DNA of 64,000 nucleotides from Climacium dendroides (lineage: Eukaryota; Streptophyta; Bryopsida; Hypnales; Climaciaceae). The stretch lies in the NCBI GenBank assembly GCA_950106755.1, contig OX467091.1:10247538-10311537 (forward strand), written 5' to 3'. This document shows, piece by piece, positions 33,842-45,690 of the stretch. Position 1 is the stretch's first letter, and every line of letters starts with the position of its first letter. The position numbers and the translations under genes are program-made. Below the pieces are notes generated by a model. The model saw nothing but the letters and a program-made list of their open reading frames with translations, was not told the origin of the DNA and made no database searches.

Positions 33842-36426
33842 TCAGGCACCGTTGTTTGATGACTCGGGAGCCTCTCCGTTGCCACGGTCAAGAGCTCTTG
33901 CCCCATTCGATTTCTTGGCAGCAGATTTAGTGCTTTTTGGTGTGTCAGACTTAAGGACTGCCGGTGCATCAGCTGGTGCCGACTCTAACAACTCCCCGTC
34001 ATCTGTTTAAATGGACAAGGAAATGAAATCAAACCGCATGGCTTCCAACATGCAAGAAAAAAGCAACAATTAAAGCGCAAAAGTATTTCCTGCGAAAGTA
34101 AAGACGGATTGTGAACGCGAAAATGGAAAAAAACAAACAAAAAAACATCTCACTACTATATCGTGACAAAAACACTCTACAGAAAATACAAAACTTACCT
34201 TTATCAGTGGGATCATCATCTTCCTTATTCTTCCAATAGTCGTCCAGTTCTGCATCCAGAGAAGTTCCGCCATGCTTCTTGTCTCTCATTTGCCACTGCC
34301 AGTTCAGCAAAGCATACCAATATTTTATATATCAATAAAATTCAATATTCCAAACTGCAAACGAATGTACCAAGAAGGCTTCATCGAAAAATGCACCCTT
34401 AATTCAAAGAACGAAATACCCGAGGAACAAATGCTAATCTAACTTTTCTGGTGCAGTACCTCATCTAAATCAGCATCGAGAGCTTCCTTTGTCAATGGAG
34501 TTTGATCACGGTCCTTGTCACGTCCATTACGACCGCGACCACCACGACCACCTACAGCCATGGAAACACATGGTATCTCAAATTCAATTCCTGTCTGACA
34601 ACCGTCAGGCAGCAAAGGCACTTCCAGATGATTGGCAACAGTGTCCTGAAAAGTTGCAAGGATGTTTAAAAGTGAGATAGTACAGTCGCTTCCAACAGAA
34701 TATCAATGCAAACAGCACAGAAAAAAGCCTCCATCCGCATATTTTCAAACTCGAGTTTGACAATTCAGTATATACTTCAAGAAACAACCGTTCGTTCAAA
34801 TGAAAACAACCGCCAATTGAAAGGTAATCGAAAACACGATAACCTGCTTGCATGGAATCAATAAGCAACATCAAAAGGGCAAATCATATTTAACTAGTCA
34901 CATTCAGCATAGAGCCCTCCATGATTGGCAACAGTGTCCTGGAAGCTTTGAACTGAATACATGGTTTCACTCGTACATACTCCAAAGAGATCAAAGTACG
35001 GTACCATCATACATGGCCTCCTGATACTCCTCTGAAGCTGACCTGTCCCTTACCGCGTAAGCCTGAGCCTGCTGCCCAACTTTCAGACTTCTTGATGCAG
35101 TATCACTTCATGTTACCCTTGGACCCTCCGATCCAAAGCAAGGAACAGAAAGAGAACATTGAAACGAACCGGACGGCAGCATCGATCAAGGAACAAATGG
35201 TGAAACACCGTTCAAGTCCAACCATGGCCTTCTCCGTTTCGAGCAAATGCAACTCCAAGACAGCAGATAACGATTTGCTATCGTTGTCGACCTCGAAGTA
35301 TTAAATCCTTCAACCAGGATCACCGGAATCTAGTGTAGTATGCCAACAAACGACTTCAGGTTCCTAGACTGAGGTGATCGTAGCGGATGCACTCACATAA
35401 GGCGTTTCCACCGTCGTTTCGTGTTCAAGAAACTCAGCAGAAGAAGATGTCTACTTCACAAAACTTCCATTTGCTGCTTCTCAGTTCCCGCAACTGCCCA
35501 GTCATAACTCCATACTTACTAGAACCGAACTCTGTCACAATCCTGGGAGCTGGATAAACCCGCAGAACCAGGGAAATAATCCCGTCCACGTCCACACCCA
35601 TTTGAATCCTGTTCTAGGGTTACAAACTCGGGCTCAAAATACACATCCTCTCGTGGTGTTCTGTAAGGTGCACGGGAAACCCCTACAGAGCGTCGGTCAT
35701 AGCCAACTTCGAATGAAATTACTACAAGAATTCTCATCTCACCCTTCCAGAAGTTCAACAGCTTCAACCTCCAACAGGAGGACACTCGGCGTAATTCGAA
35801 AAAAACAGAACAGAGAAGCGGGCGGCACACTACGTACACGCATCCTGGCACGGCAACTACCGATCGAAGAGACGAACGCCATCGCAAAAAGGCATAACCC
35901 TAGTATTGTGGATAGGTTTGTTCACACCCTAAGAAAGCGCCAGGAAACATGGGAAGGAGGAAGGTCTCCCAAACAAACGCGGATGCAAATTCGACGCAAC
36001 GAAAGACGGCAGGCAGGCAACCACGCAACGCAGCAGCAGCGGAACTGTTCAAGTCTTTAACGACGGTAGAGATTCTCGAGAGAGTGACGCACCCCGGCCG
36101 CCTCGACCTCCCCGACCGCGATGCTGATGCCCGCGCCCATGCAACAGCGGCCCTTGCGGCCCGCCCGTCGGCCGCTTCAAGATCCCGGCGCCTTGCACTC
36201 CAAGAGGTAAAATGCCGCCTCTCGGCAATCCGCGAGCGCCATAAGGTTGTTGCCATCCTCCGCCTCCGTGCATCCCGTGAGGTAAGAAACCGGCGCCATA
36301 AGGTTGTTGCCATCCACCTGCTGCAGCTGCAGCTCCGACGTAGGGTTGGTAGCCATGGCGGTACTGGTAGCCTCCTCCTCTGCCACCTCCCGACCTGCTG
36401 GAACGCCCTTGCTGCTGCCCCTGCAT
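33842..36426 (-). CDS. RGG protein with C-terminal CHTOP/FoP duplication domain
   Basis: Four exons on the minus strand join in phase: 36426-36093, 34551-34460, 34295-34199 and 34002-33842, giving 227 residues. The N-terminal ~115 residues are Gly/Arg/Gln-rich, with two similar units (GGWQQPYGAGFLPHGMHGGG and GGWQQPYGARGLPRG) and a GRGGRGGRGG tract that continues across intron 1. Then comes the FoP_duplication signature, LTKEALDADLDE and, one exon later, TSLDAELDDYWKNKE, which matches the tail of animal CHTOP (LTKEQLDNQLDAYM..LDAELDAYM). The acidic/Lys-rich tail ends SSNNGA. CHTOP and ALY-type proteins bind RNA through RGG regions, are methylated by PRMT1 and help TREX load mRNA for export. 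No RRM is visible, so it is not an ALY protein. A splice-like TTGCAG directly precedes the chosen ATG, so an extra upstream exon is possible. Confidence 0.82.
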
Positions 36427-36447
36427 CCTGCAACCGAGCTTGAAGTT

Positions 36448-36500
36448 ATGAATCCCTCTCTCTCTCTCTCACTCACTCTCTCTCTCTCTCTCACTCTGTC
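36448..36500. repeat. CT/GA microsatellite in the CHTOP-like 5' leader
   Basis: An interrupted (CT)n tract on the plus strand, reading as GA-rich in the sense direction of the CHTOP-like gene, 20-75 bp before its ATG. GA-rich tracts are common in plant leaders and promoters. Confidence 0.9.
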
Positions 36501-37048
36501 TGGTTTTGTGTCACTATTGCAAAAATGTGCTCGGGAAAACCTAAGATCGGGAGAGGACGGGAGGAGAAGCTTGGCGCTGCATGAGGAAACTCCGAGCGAG
36601 CTTGGAAAACAGCAACAACAGAGCTGGGAGACACGGAGCTTCAGTTTGCGAAGTATCTTCGCTGGCCCAGTCGCTGTGGCTAGTTTGTATTCGGCTGCGC
36701 TCCCCGCCTTCAGTTCCCATCACTGGGGCCGACGGATGGATGGAAACTGTTGGTTTTGGGAATTCATTCATCAGTCGTCCCGTAAAGGGCTTCGTCAATC
36801 CAACGCAATGAGCCACCCTGCAAAATAATATATCACAAATCTTTGGATTGGAATTAGAATTTGAGAGTTCTATCATTACAAGCATATGCATTAACCCTAG
36901 AAGGATGTCGTAGATTTTAAGTGTCTTATAAATAATAAAGAATCTTTTTATGCAGATGTTCATCTTTAGAAGTTTTTGTGAAAAGGGGAGGTCTTGTACA
37001 ATAGTTTGGCCTCCAGTGAGTACTCTTGGTGTGTCATTTTAGTAAATG
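36501..37048. other. Upstream region of the CHTOP-like gene
   Basis: Moderately G+C-rich to about 36820, then AT-rich. It is probably 5'UTR and promoter of the minus-strand gene. Long plus-strand frames over this region are antisense to the RGG exon and show no domain. Confidence 0.4.
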
Positions 37049-37275
37049 ATTAGTGGTTGGCACTTGCTACACTACACATTCACCATATCATTTATATAAT
37101 AAAATATAAAGTAATAAATTTCAATAAGTCTTCAAATAAGAATGTTCATAGAAATGCATACATTGAAATGTATGATATAAATTTTAATGAATGAAGTATA
37201 TGCAATGATGAATGCATCAAAAAAATATACATACATTGGAATATACAAGAATTCAATCATAAATAGAAAAAATGC
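37049..37275 (+). mobile_element. Truncated copy of the 4454-type element (left end)
   Basis: Starts 'tagtggttggcacttgctac', then 'actacacattcacca'. It stays alignable with 4454-4690 through 'aatttcaataa(g/a)tcttcaaataa', 'cattgaaatgta' and 'atgaa..atatgcaatg'. The right end is missing. Confidence 0.7.
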
Positions 37276-37479
37276 TTAAAATATAATCCGATTGTAAATA
37301 TTAAAATATAGTAGGTTGTCTCAATTAAGACAATGACATGATGATGGACACCCAAAGAATACCGTTGGGTGGAAGGGGATGTCACCAAAGTGTACATGAA
37401 CCCTAAACATGCAGAATTTGGAATAAACTCTTAACTTTTCATACATCTAATCAAGGTATTAATATTTGTAGGAATCTAC

Positions 37480-38640
37480 AATGACAAATGTCATACAAAC
37501 ACTCATGGTAAACCGCATTTTTAATTGTCTTTGGCAACCTTAACCCCTAAAGGTCCAAACACCATTTTTTTGGCATTATAGCAATTTTGGGCAACTTACT
37601 ATGAATGAATTTTTTATTTTTTTCTTTGAAAATTTCTCAAAACATGTGCCCAAGGAATAGCTTTAAGGCGCAATAATTTTCATAACTTTTGACTACATGG
37701 TTAAAAGGTCATTGCATGATATGTAGTTTTCAACGCTCGGTTGGCAGCTTCAACAACCCAAAAAACTTCTTTAAAAATCATTTTTTATAAAAATAAAAAT
37801 TTGAAATTGATTCTTTAGATTTATATATAAGTGAACAGCTTTGAATCATTTTATTTCAATTAATGAGATGAAAGTTATGAGGAGTTTTAGTTTGCAAGTG
37901 GGTATGGCGTCTAGAGATTTTATATCTACCTACAAACTAAAACTCCTCATGCATAACTTTCATCTCATTAATCGAAATGAAATGATTCAAAGCTTTCTAG
38001 GAATAAATAATTCAAGAGAACTAATTTCAATTTTTTTTTCTTAAAGTGATTTTTAAAGAAGTTTTTGGGCTGCCCAAGCTGCCCGCCGAATGTTGCAAGC
38101 TACATAACATGCAATAACTTTTTAACCATGTAATCAAAAGTTATGAAAATTATTGCGTTTTAAAACTACTCATTGGGCATATGTTTTGAAAAAATTTCAA
38201 AGGAAAAAATAAAAGTTCCATTCGTAGTGAGTTGCCCCAAATTGTTATGATGCCAAAAAATGATGTTTGAACCTTTAGGGGATGTCTACCACAAGACAAA
38301 GCCACATATAATTGGCCATGGTTAAATACTTTCTTTTGAAGATAAATGCCAACTTAGTTATATGATTTGCCTTGCAATTTATTAATTGTCATGGCAAAAG
38401 CATTAGTGATAGGAAATTGTTTCCAATATAATATAAATGGCAAGTAGCTATCATTGCAATGATGTGTGATTTTTAGAATTAATTACTGGTATGTAATTAA
38501 TTTCATCAAGTCACAACTATTATTTTTCCATTTTCCATAAAGGTGATATTATTTAAGAAAATGACCATTGCCAAGTTATTAATGCCCTAATAGCCTCACA
38601 AGTTTGTTAGTTAGCAAGGCAAAAGACTTTGCAATGAATG
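37480..38640 (-). pseudogene. Helitron/PIF1-like helicase remnant, split by a hairpin insertion
   Basis: Reading the minus strand from 38640, fragments match the C-terminal end of Helitron RepHel: LTNKLVRLLGH (near 38610), YLPFILYWKQFPITNAFAMT then INKLQGKS (helicase motif V region, about 38440-38370), a stop, VGIYLQKKVFNHGQLYVALS (motif VI region, about 38360-38305) and CGRHP. The coding sequence then stops at the border of the palindrome (38282). On the far side of the palindrome, near 37537-37490, the expected C-terminal words resume as TIKNAVYHECLYD. Stops and frame changes make it inactive. PIF1-family helicases have the same motifs; the plant Helitron origin is inferred from the VYKE-like ending. 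Confidence 0.78.
37543..38282. repeat. 740-bp near-palindrome (two ~360-bp arms, ~20-bp loop)
   Basis: The left arm (37543-37904) and the reverse complement of the right arm (38282-about 37922) carry the same landmarks in order: 'cccctaaaggt(c/t)caaac', 'ttttttggcat(t/c)ata', 'gcgcaataattttcataact' / 'acgcaataattttcataact', 'acatggttaaaa', 'aacttctttaaaaatca', 'aatgagatgaaagttatg' and 'gaggagttttagtttg'. The apex is about 37905-37921. A transcript would fold into a very long hairpin. It is inserted in the Helitron helicase remnant. No coding content was recognised. Confidence 0.9.
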
Positions 38641-38699
38641 TTTACACAAATTGATTAGATAAAGCAAAAAACATGTGTGAAACGTATGTTTGCAACTTT

Positions 38700-40240
38700 G
38701 GGTGTAAAGATGGAGTTGGAGAAAAAAGTGGAGAAGGAGGTTGTCAAGAAGCCAGTTGAAAAGACAAAAAAAACTTCAAGTTGTTTTGCTTACACCAAAG
38801 CAAGAGAAGGATGAAAGAGTATCATTAAAGAAAATCAAGGTTAGAGGAAGCTACACAAATTGTTTTTTGCTTTTTCCTTGGGAACCTATATATGCTGCTA
38901 TGAGGCAACAAGAAAATTATACATCTATTTTGTATTATTTACAAACAAAGTACAAAATACCAAGAGAAATTAGAAGTATCTATGCCAATCTTTCTAGAGG
39001 CTTATTATAGGATTGATTTACTCCTATAAAGAAAGCTAAAAGGATTTGAAAGAAAAATCTCTAATGAAACATATTTTTTTATGACATTCACAACATTCTT
39101 ATGTGCTTTCAAAATTTTTGGAATTTGAAGAGGAAATCATCCAAATGTTTATGTTCTATAGAGAATCTAAGGAGACTCTATTTATATTAACAATAAGGAT
39201 TGCAATTAGGAATTTGATTCATAAAAAACAACCTAATTTACTACGAAAAGAGGAAACAACATCATTTAAAGTGAGTCTAGCTTGAACTCGTGAATTTGTT
39301 TGTTGAAACTTGATTTGAAGCTATAGAAAAGCTACAAGAGCTATTAAAAAACTACCAAATGATTAAGAAGCATAAGAGCTAAAAATGACACAAAGAGTAG
39401 CTCACCTTGTAAAAGCACACTTTATACCCTCTAAGCATTTTGTGAATATAGATCAAATAGGAATTTGTTTAGTTCCAACAAGTGAGGCTCATATATAAGT
39501 AGTAAAAGTATCAAAACATGTTTTCATTCATGAAATTGAAGACAAGAAGCAAATTACCATTTCAGTATCTTTATTATTAATTGAAAATCTTTTATTATTC
39601 CAAATTGTGTTTATAGGGTTGACACAAAGAAGTTTACCTCCAAAAAATGTTAGAAGATTGGATGATGAGGCAATAAGTTGGCATCTAACTTGCTCAAACA
39701 ATTATTGGTCCAATCTTACAACTTATCAAGAATTTGTAGAGAAGATTTTACAATCCTATAAACTTCAAATTATAAAGCAGTTGCACATGGACAAATCATC
39801 CAAATTAATTTGGTTGATAGATTGTTGGAGTGTGTACAAATCAAAGGAGTTCATTTCTTGGATAAAGGAAAAATACCCTGAAAACCTTATCATTTTCATG
39901 CCTGCAAACTATACAAGTGTTTTACAACTAGTTGATGTTATTCTTCAAAGACCTTTCAAACATGGATTTAAGTAAGAATTTGACAACTACACTTTGGGTG
40001 ACATTGACAAACAACTTGACAATAAAGAAGCAAAAGATATCAAGGTAGATACAAAGATGTTTACTCCAAAACCCTTCTTTTGTGGATGGTTTTTGAAAGC
40101 ATAGGGACATGTCAACAATGTACAAATAATTAAGGTAGGATGGTCACAATGTAGATTACAAAAGCATATCCAATAAACATTTTAAGTGAATGCTAGGAAT
40201 AAACATATGAAGACACCATTATTTCAAGAAGTTCCTTTAG
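38700..40240 (+). pseudogene. Pogo-like DDE (DDE_1) transposase remnant
   Basis: Successive fragments in shifting frames follow the order of a pogo/CENP-B-type transposase: KIKVRGSYTNCFLLFPWEPI (about 38840), LQTKYKIPREIRSIYANLSR, KFLEFEEEIIQMFMFYRESK (about 39110), then NIDQIGICLVPT (about 39445), DKKQITISVSS, GLTQRSLPPKN (about 39615), WLIDCWSVYKSKEF (about 39820), IFMPANYTSVLQLVDVILQR (about 39890) and TPLFQEVPLAFE (near 40210). All three catalytic aspartates are recognisable (NIDQ, IDCW and LVDV), but several stops and frameshifts break the gene. A Copia element begins about 60 bp after its end. Terminal inverted repeats were not identified. Confidence 0.82.
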
Positions 40241-40300
40241 CATTTGAAAAAAAAACAGAATGACAAGGAGGTTGATATAGACATAGTATTAATAATAGAC

Positions 40301-40450
40301 GTAGTTAAGGTTACATTGTTTAGGATGACTTTCATCCACTAGCTTAGGGCTTCAAGTCTATATATAAATCAAGGGACAAAACTTTGTTCATCACCTTCTT
40401 CTTATAAACTAAGTTGATCATTGTTGTTGCTATGTCGCAATTTTTTACTA
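40301..40450 (+). repeat. 5' LTR of the Copia element
   Basis: Aligns with 45543-45690: 'ttacattgt..agatgactttcatccact', 'cttagggcttcaag' and 'aactaagttgatca'. It is followed at once by the primer binding site. Its start was set by alignment; the usual TG...CA ends are not clear. Confidence 0.85.
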
Positions 40451-40466
40451 TATGATATCAAAGTTA
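40451..40466 (+). promoter_or_regulatory. Primer binding site (initiator tRNA-Met-like)
   Basis: TATGATATCAAAGTTA lies directly inside the 5' LTR and resembles the plant Copia site TGGTATCAGAGC with substitutions. Confidence 0.65.
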
Positions 40467-43400
40467 CACTAGATCCTTCAAGTAGTCTCAAATGCCTAAG
40501 AGATTAGACCTATAGCTTGTTAGAACTTGAAAGATTAGATCTATACATCAAATAAAAATGCAACAACATTGGTGTCATTGCAGTCCAAGTCTGATCAACA
40601 AAGTCCTATTTGTTGTAATAGTCACAATCTTGAGGTCACAATGGACCCTATAATTAGAAATATACCCGAGTCAATGAAACTTGTAAGACCTTCAAACTAC
40701 ATTATTTGGAGTTACAAGGTTAAAATGATCTTAATGTAGGAAGGGCTTTGGCATTTTGTTGAGCCTGGTTGCAATCAAATCAACATTGACAATACAGCCT
40801 CATTCAACGATAATGCAACCTCGGAGACCATCGCAACGGAACCACCAACAATACCTACCACCATCTTTATAGTTGTCCCTGCACTTACAATTGTCATCGC
40901 ATCTACAGTAGTCAACATCGACGTAATACATGACAATGAACTTCACTTCTATGCAAGATGTATAATTGTATCTCTAGTAAGAGACTCGATCATTCTTAGT
41001 GTTATTCACCTCACTGATCCTCAAGCCATTTGGCAACAACTTAGGAGCATGTGCGATGTGCACAGCTCGTCAAGAAGATTGTCTGTGAAGGATTAATTTT
41101 ACTTGCTACGAATTGTTGAGGGTAAAAGTATAGGGGAACATCTATAAGCAATAAACTTACTTATCACACAACTAGCAATTTTAGGAATTTATACCCTAGA
41201 CAAAAACCTTGTAGATCTTATCCTAAATAGCCTACTTAAGAGTTGGTCAACCTTAAAGCAAATTTAGAAATGAAGGAAACACATACTTTTTTTTCTAGAG
41301 CTTGAAGGTTTACTCCTACAAGAAGAGTTAGGTCGGAAGTTAAATAAGCAACATGACAAGACTGAAGAAATCAACTTTGTCAAAATCTCATGATAACGTA
41401 GGAAAAACCATAACCAAGCCAAAGGACATAGCAACCATGGCCACAATCTCCCTGATCGAACGAGCCCGCCAACACCTCAATCTCTACAATAGCGCACACA
41501 CATATAAACATCTCAGTCAATCTATTGCTACAACTAAGGTAAGTCCGATCACTGTGCATGAGATTGTGCTCGGGTAACACTTGAAGAACATATCAAAGCT
41601 ATGCGAAATCAATTGAGCAACATGCAATCTTGTTGACAATAGTCTCATGTATATTTTATTGAGGTTATTGATAGTGATGATTTGGATTCAGACTCTACAT
41701 CACCAACCATCCAAGCTTGCATGGATGCATTTGAAGACAATCATTTAGTACCAAATAAAGTTATGAATGCATGTGTTTACTCTCCTACCATAGAGCAATA
41801 ATATTTTCTTGATTCTAATGCCTCATCTCATGTGATAGTCAACCCTAGTCTTCTTAGTCAAATTATCCCATCTCTTATTTTGCATATTAAAACTGTAGTG
41901 AATAGGCCATGCTAGTTGCTGGCCAAGGTTTTGTACAAACCACTACTTACTCAAGAGAAATAAATCAAGTGCACAACATTTTTTACATACCTAGAGTTAC
42001 TATGAATCTATTCCCATTGGGCAAGTTCACAAATGTCGGTTATAGAGTCCTATTCAAATCCAAAATTTGCATAATCTATGACAAGAATCATCCACATGAT
42101 ATTTTTCTTCAAGGAACTCAGTACTTCCAAAACAACTTGTTCAAAATCGACATCTTCTTTGGTCAATCTGGACTTATTGTATAGGCCACCTTATTTGATC
42201 CTTGCTACATGGTAACTAATTAACCTTCACTTGATTCTCTTCTAAACCATATAGATCAACCAAGCTATATATCCAACTCCCGATACTTTAAGTCCTAGCA
42301 CCAACAACGTTCTAACTCCAATTCCCTGTCGACAGCCAACCAAACCATTAGACTTAAATGTCCATTTATGGCATAAGCGTATAGGCTATATAAACTATTA
42401 AAGTTGTAGCCGGTATTCCTTCAATTCCGTTGATCAAACGTGCTTGTGAATCATTCATGTTGGGTAAGCTTCCTGAAAATAGAGTTCCTAAGAAGCATAT
42501 CCATTTTACTACCCGCGACCTTCAGTTAGTACACAATGACATATGTAAACCTCTGCCTATTCCTTCCCGCATAGGGAATAGATAAATTTTATCTTTATCG
42601 ACGATTTTTTGAGGAAGACTTGGCCTTACTTCATCACTAATAAGCCTTAGATCCTAGATTGCTTCAAGCAATTTTGGGTTCTTGTAGAGATACTTGATCA
42701 ATACATTATCACCTTGCACAACGACAAAGGAGGTAAATATATATCTATTGCCTTTCAAGAATATTGTTCTCTTCATGGTATCTCTTGATGAGTCTCTTGG
42801 CAACTCATTGTAGGTTATTTCCTTCATCAAAACGGCATTGCGGAGCGTAAAAATTGCACTTTATTAGAAGGCATTCAGAGCATTGTTATTGGCACTAAGA
42901 TCCCAAAGGCCTATAGACGCTAGAGGAGGTATTCACTAGAGTTAAACTTCACCTTGGACATTTGCGCATGATTAGATGTATAGTCTATTGCTACATTCCA
43001 GATGCCAAATAAAACAAATTCAAACCAAAAACCATATTTGCCATATTAGTTGGATATAATGAAAATAGTAAAGCCTACCATTGTTATCATCTATCAAGTA
43101 GAAAAATTGTTATTAATAGAGACATTAGATTTGAGGAGTAAAGATTTGACCTTTTGTCACCTAAACTTACCAAACTACTCTAGGATCCACAATTTCTTGC
43201 TGAGCTCCTCACTCCTAACCCAACACTTCTCCACCTACATTCGACTCCCTAGAAACTTGATCCATTACCTTGTTCCACGGCCACAATCTTTCTACCCACA
43301 TTTGCAATCAATCTACCATCATCGCCAATCTCCTTAATTACAATTGATCTACAGTTCTCACACCCTTTCTTCTCAAAACCGCTCCATTTCATCAAACCAA

Positions 43401-45530
43401 TATCGTTCACAACACTCAACCCCTCCTTCACCTCCTATAGCACCTAGTTTAGATCCCCAAATCCCCATTCCTTGCCGCTGACAACAACCCGGCAACAGAG
43501 CATCTGGTTGGATGGGTACATATCATGCCTCTCTACCGAAGACTTCAACATCTACACGAATACAATCGTTCCTCTAATTCCCTCACTACCCCCAAAATAA
43601 AATCAAGCACACATTACATTCAAATAGGCAAAATACAATCTAGAGTAGCGACATGCCATGCAACAAGGAATGGATTTGATATGGGCAAACAATACCTGGA
43701 ATTTGCAATAGTTATCCCCAACTGAGAAGGCCATCACCTGCAAATGGGTGTTCAAGCTTAAACCAGAATCCCCATGTCAACCTCCAATCAAGAAAGTCAC
43801 ACTCGTAGCTCATGGCTTTGAGCAGTGCTATGGGATTGATTTTAACAAAAAATTTGCCTCTATCATCAAATGGACCACTATTCAGATGACAATTGCCCTT
43901 ACTACCACCAATATGTAATCAAATTGATACCTCATTCCTGCATATAACCTCCAATATAGCAAATCTGATGGAAATATGTATTATCAACATCATCAAGGCA
44001 ACACGCTCATTTTTATGTTATATGTTGACAACCTATTCATAACCGGTAGTTTGCGAAGCTTATCTCTTGGTTAAAAATATTTCTTCACAAATAATTTGCT
44101 ATGACCGATTTAGGCAAAGTCAAGTGCTATCTGGGCATTTCTTTTGAGTACATAGTCCTTGGCATTCTTCTACATCAATGTAGTTATACATCCTCAATTC
44201 TCTATGAATTTGGCATGGTTGATCATAAGCTAGTGCTAGTTTAGTTTTCCAAAGGCGTGCCCAAGGGATGGGTTGTAGTAATAAACATGAATTCACCTCC
44301 TATCGATTCCACTCATTATTGCAAATTAATAGGCAAACTTATTTTTTTGACAATCACTCGTCTAGACATTGCATATGCTATGAGTAGGTCAATAGCTATA
44401 TGGCTACACCTTGGCAAGCTTAATTAGAGGCTACTAAACATGTTCCATATTGTTTACAAGGAACCCTCAACTTCAGCATTCTCTATCACTCTAATTCCCC
44501 CATAGCTATATTAAGCTATACTGACATTGATTGGAAGTCTTGTCCTGAAATGCCTAGATTCATGGAAATGAATCAGAGTACTATGCTCTCAATGACAGTA
44601 TTTAAGAAGTAGTCTAGCTACATTAACTTCTACAAGAGCTCTAATATCCTACTTCCTCAACAATTCTTGCAACCAAATCTGTTATATAATTTTCACCCTC
44701 ATCCCAAGCCAACATCATTTTTCATTGTGATATCAATAAGCCATCAAGCTATCACACAATCCCGTTTTTCAGGTACGGTCTAAGCACATTGAAATACATT
44801 ACCATTTCATTTGGAAAAGAATATTAGAAGGGAAATTCACATTGAGTATATTTATACCAATTCTCAGCCAATAGATTGCCTTACAAAATCCTTAGGTCGG
44901 GTGAAATTCAACCAACATAGAATAATATTGGGACTTCACAACCTAGTCAACCTATAACAAAACCAATCCTTTTTTGCTGCCTACACCTCAAACTATAGAA
45001 ATTCTAGAACGCAAATCTATAAAACAAGTATTCCTTGACTTTTGTCAAAAATTTGAAATTCTTATACTCTGCACCTTTGTAGCCAACCACCTCCTTTGAT
45101 CCATCTCCCCAAGAAAAATACAATCCTAGGGTCCAACCCCTCCTTACAACGTAGAACTTTTGCTTTGGAGTTGCAACTCCAAGCAAAACATTTAGTACCC
45201 CTCGCCGTATTGCCTCGCCTCTTGTCATCACCCTCGCTACATCAACAAGATGTCTTTGTGCATCATTCCCCTCGCACATTGCCTAAAATTTGGCCTCTTT
45301 AACCAATTTAACTGCAATAGCTTCCACAATGTCACAGCACCAACATGCAAGCCACATTACAAATGTACACATCTACACCAATAAACCTACCAACTGGCAC
45401 AATGACACATTTTCAATACACTTTTGTAGTGTTTGCAATTGCCCACCTTCTACGCACACCATCTTCTCTATCCATAGCATGTATCTATTCAATATTTACT
45501 AAAATTCAATGCAAACAACCAATTCCTCAA

Positions 45531-45542
45531 TTGAGAGGGGAC
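45531..45542 (+). promoter_or_regulatory. Polypurine tract of the Copia element
   Basis: TTGAGAGGGGAC directly precedes the 3' LTR, the expected place for the plus-strand primer. Confidence 0.6.
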
Positions 45543-45690
45543 ATAGTTAGGGTTACATTGTCCAAGATGACTTTCATCCACTAACTTAGGGCTTCAAGTT
45601 TGTATATAAGTTAAGGGGCAAAACTCTACTCATCATCTTCTTCTAAACTAAGTTGATCAATATTGTTGCTATATCACAATTTTCTCTATA
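45543..45690 (+). repeat. 3' LTR of the Copia element
   Basis: Partner of 40301-40450, with scattered substitutions and a 3-bp length change near 'cttcttctaaactaag'. The visible divergence fits an old insertion. Confidence 0.85.

Larger units (their letters stand above)
40301..45690 (+). mobile_element. Decayed Ty1/Copia LTR retrotransposon
   Basis: Two ~150-bp LTRs enclose 5.1 kb with the Copia gene order. Gag-like: RPSNYIIWSYKVKMILMQEG (about 40680) and LTDPQAIWQQLRSMCD. Protease: YFLDSNASSHVIVNP (41803). GAG-pre-integrase: LWHKRIGY (42368). Integrase core: LHNDKGGKYISIAFQEY (about 42717) and NGIAERKNCTLLEGI. Reverse transcriptase: TCKWVFKLKPE (about 43737), VAHGFEQCYGIDF and LYVDNLFITGS (about 44020). 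RNase H: LSYTDIDWKSCPE (about 44510) and RSKHIEIHYHFIW. Integrase before RT identifies Copia rather than Gypsy. Many stops and frameshifts occur. The RT active site reads YVDN instead of YVDD. Target duplication was not determined. Confidence 0.92.

Noticed and set aside
35949..36828. Two long plus-strand frames (164 and 174 codons)
   Set aside because: They are antisense to the RGG exon and GA-rich leader of the CHTOP-like gene. Products are composition-driven (Arg/Ala- and Ser/Leu-rich) without a domain.
45004..45279. 91-codon minus-strand frame near the Copia 3' LTR
   Set aside because: Lies between the end of RNase H and the polypurine tract; no similarity recognised and no reason to expect a minus-strand gene there.
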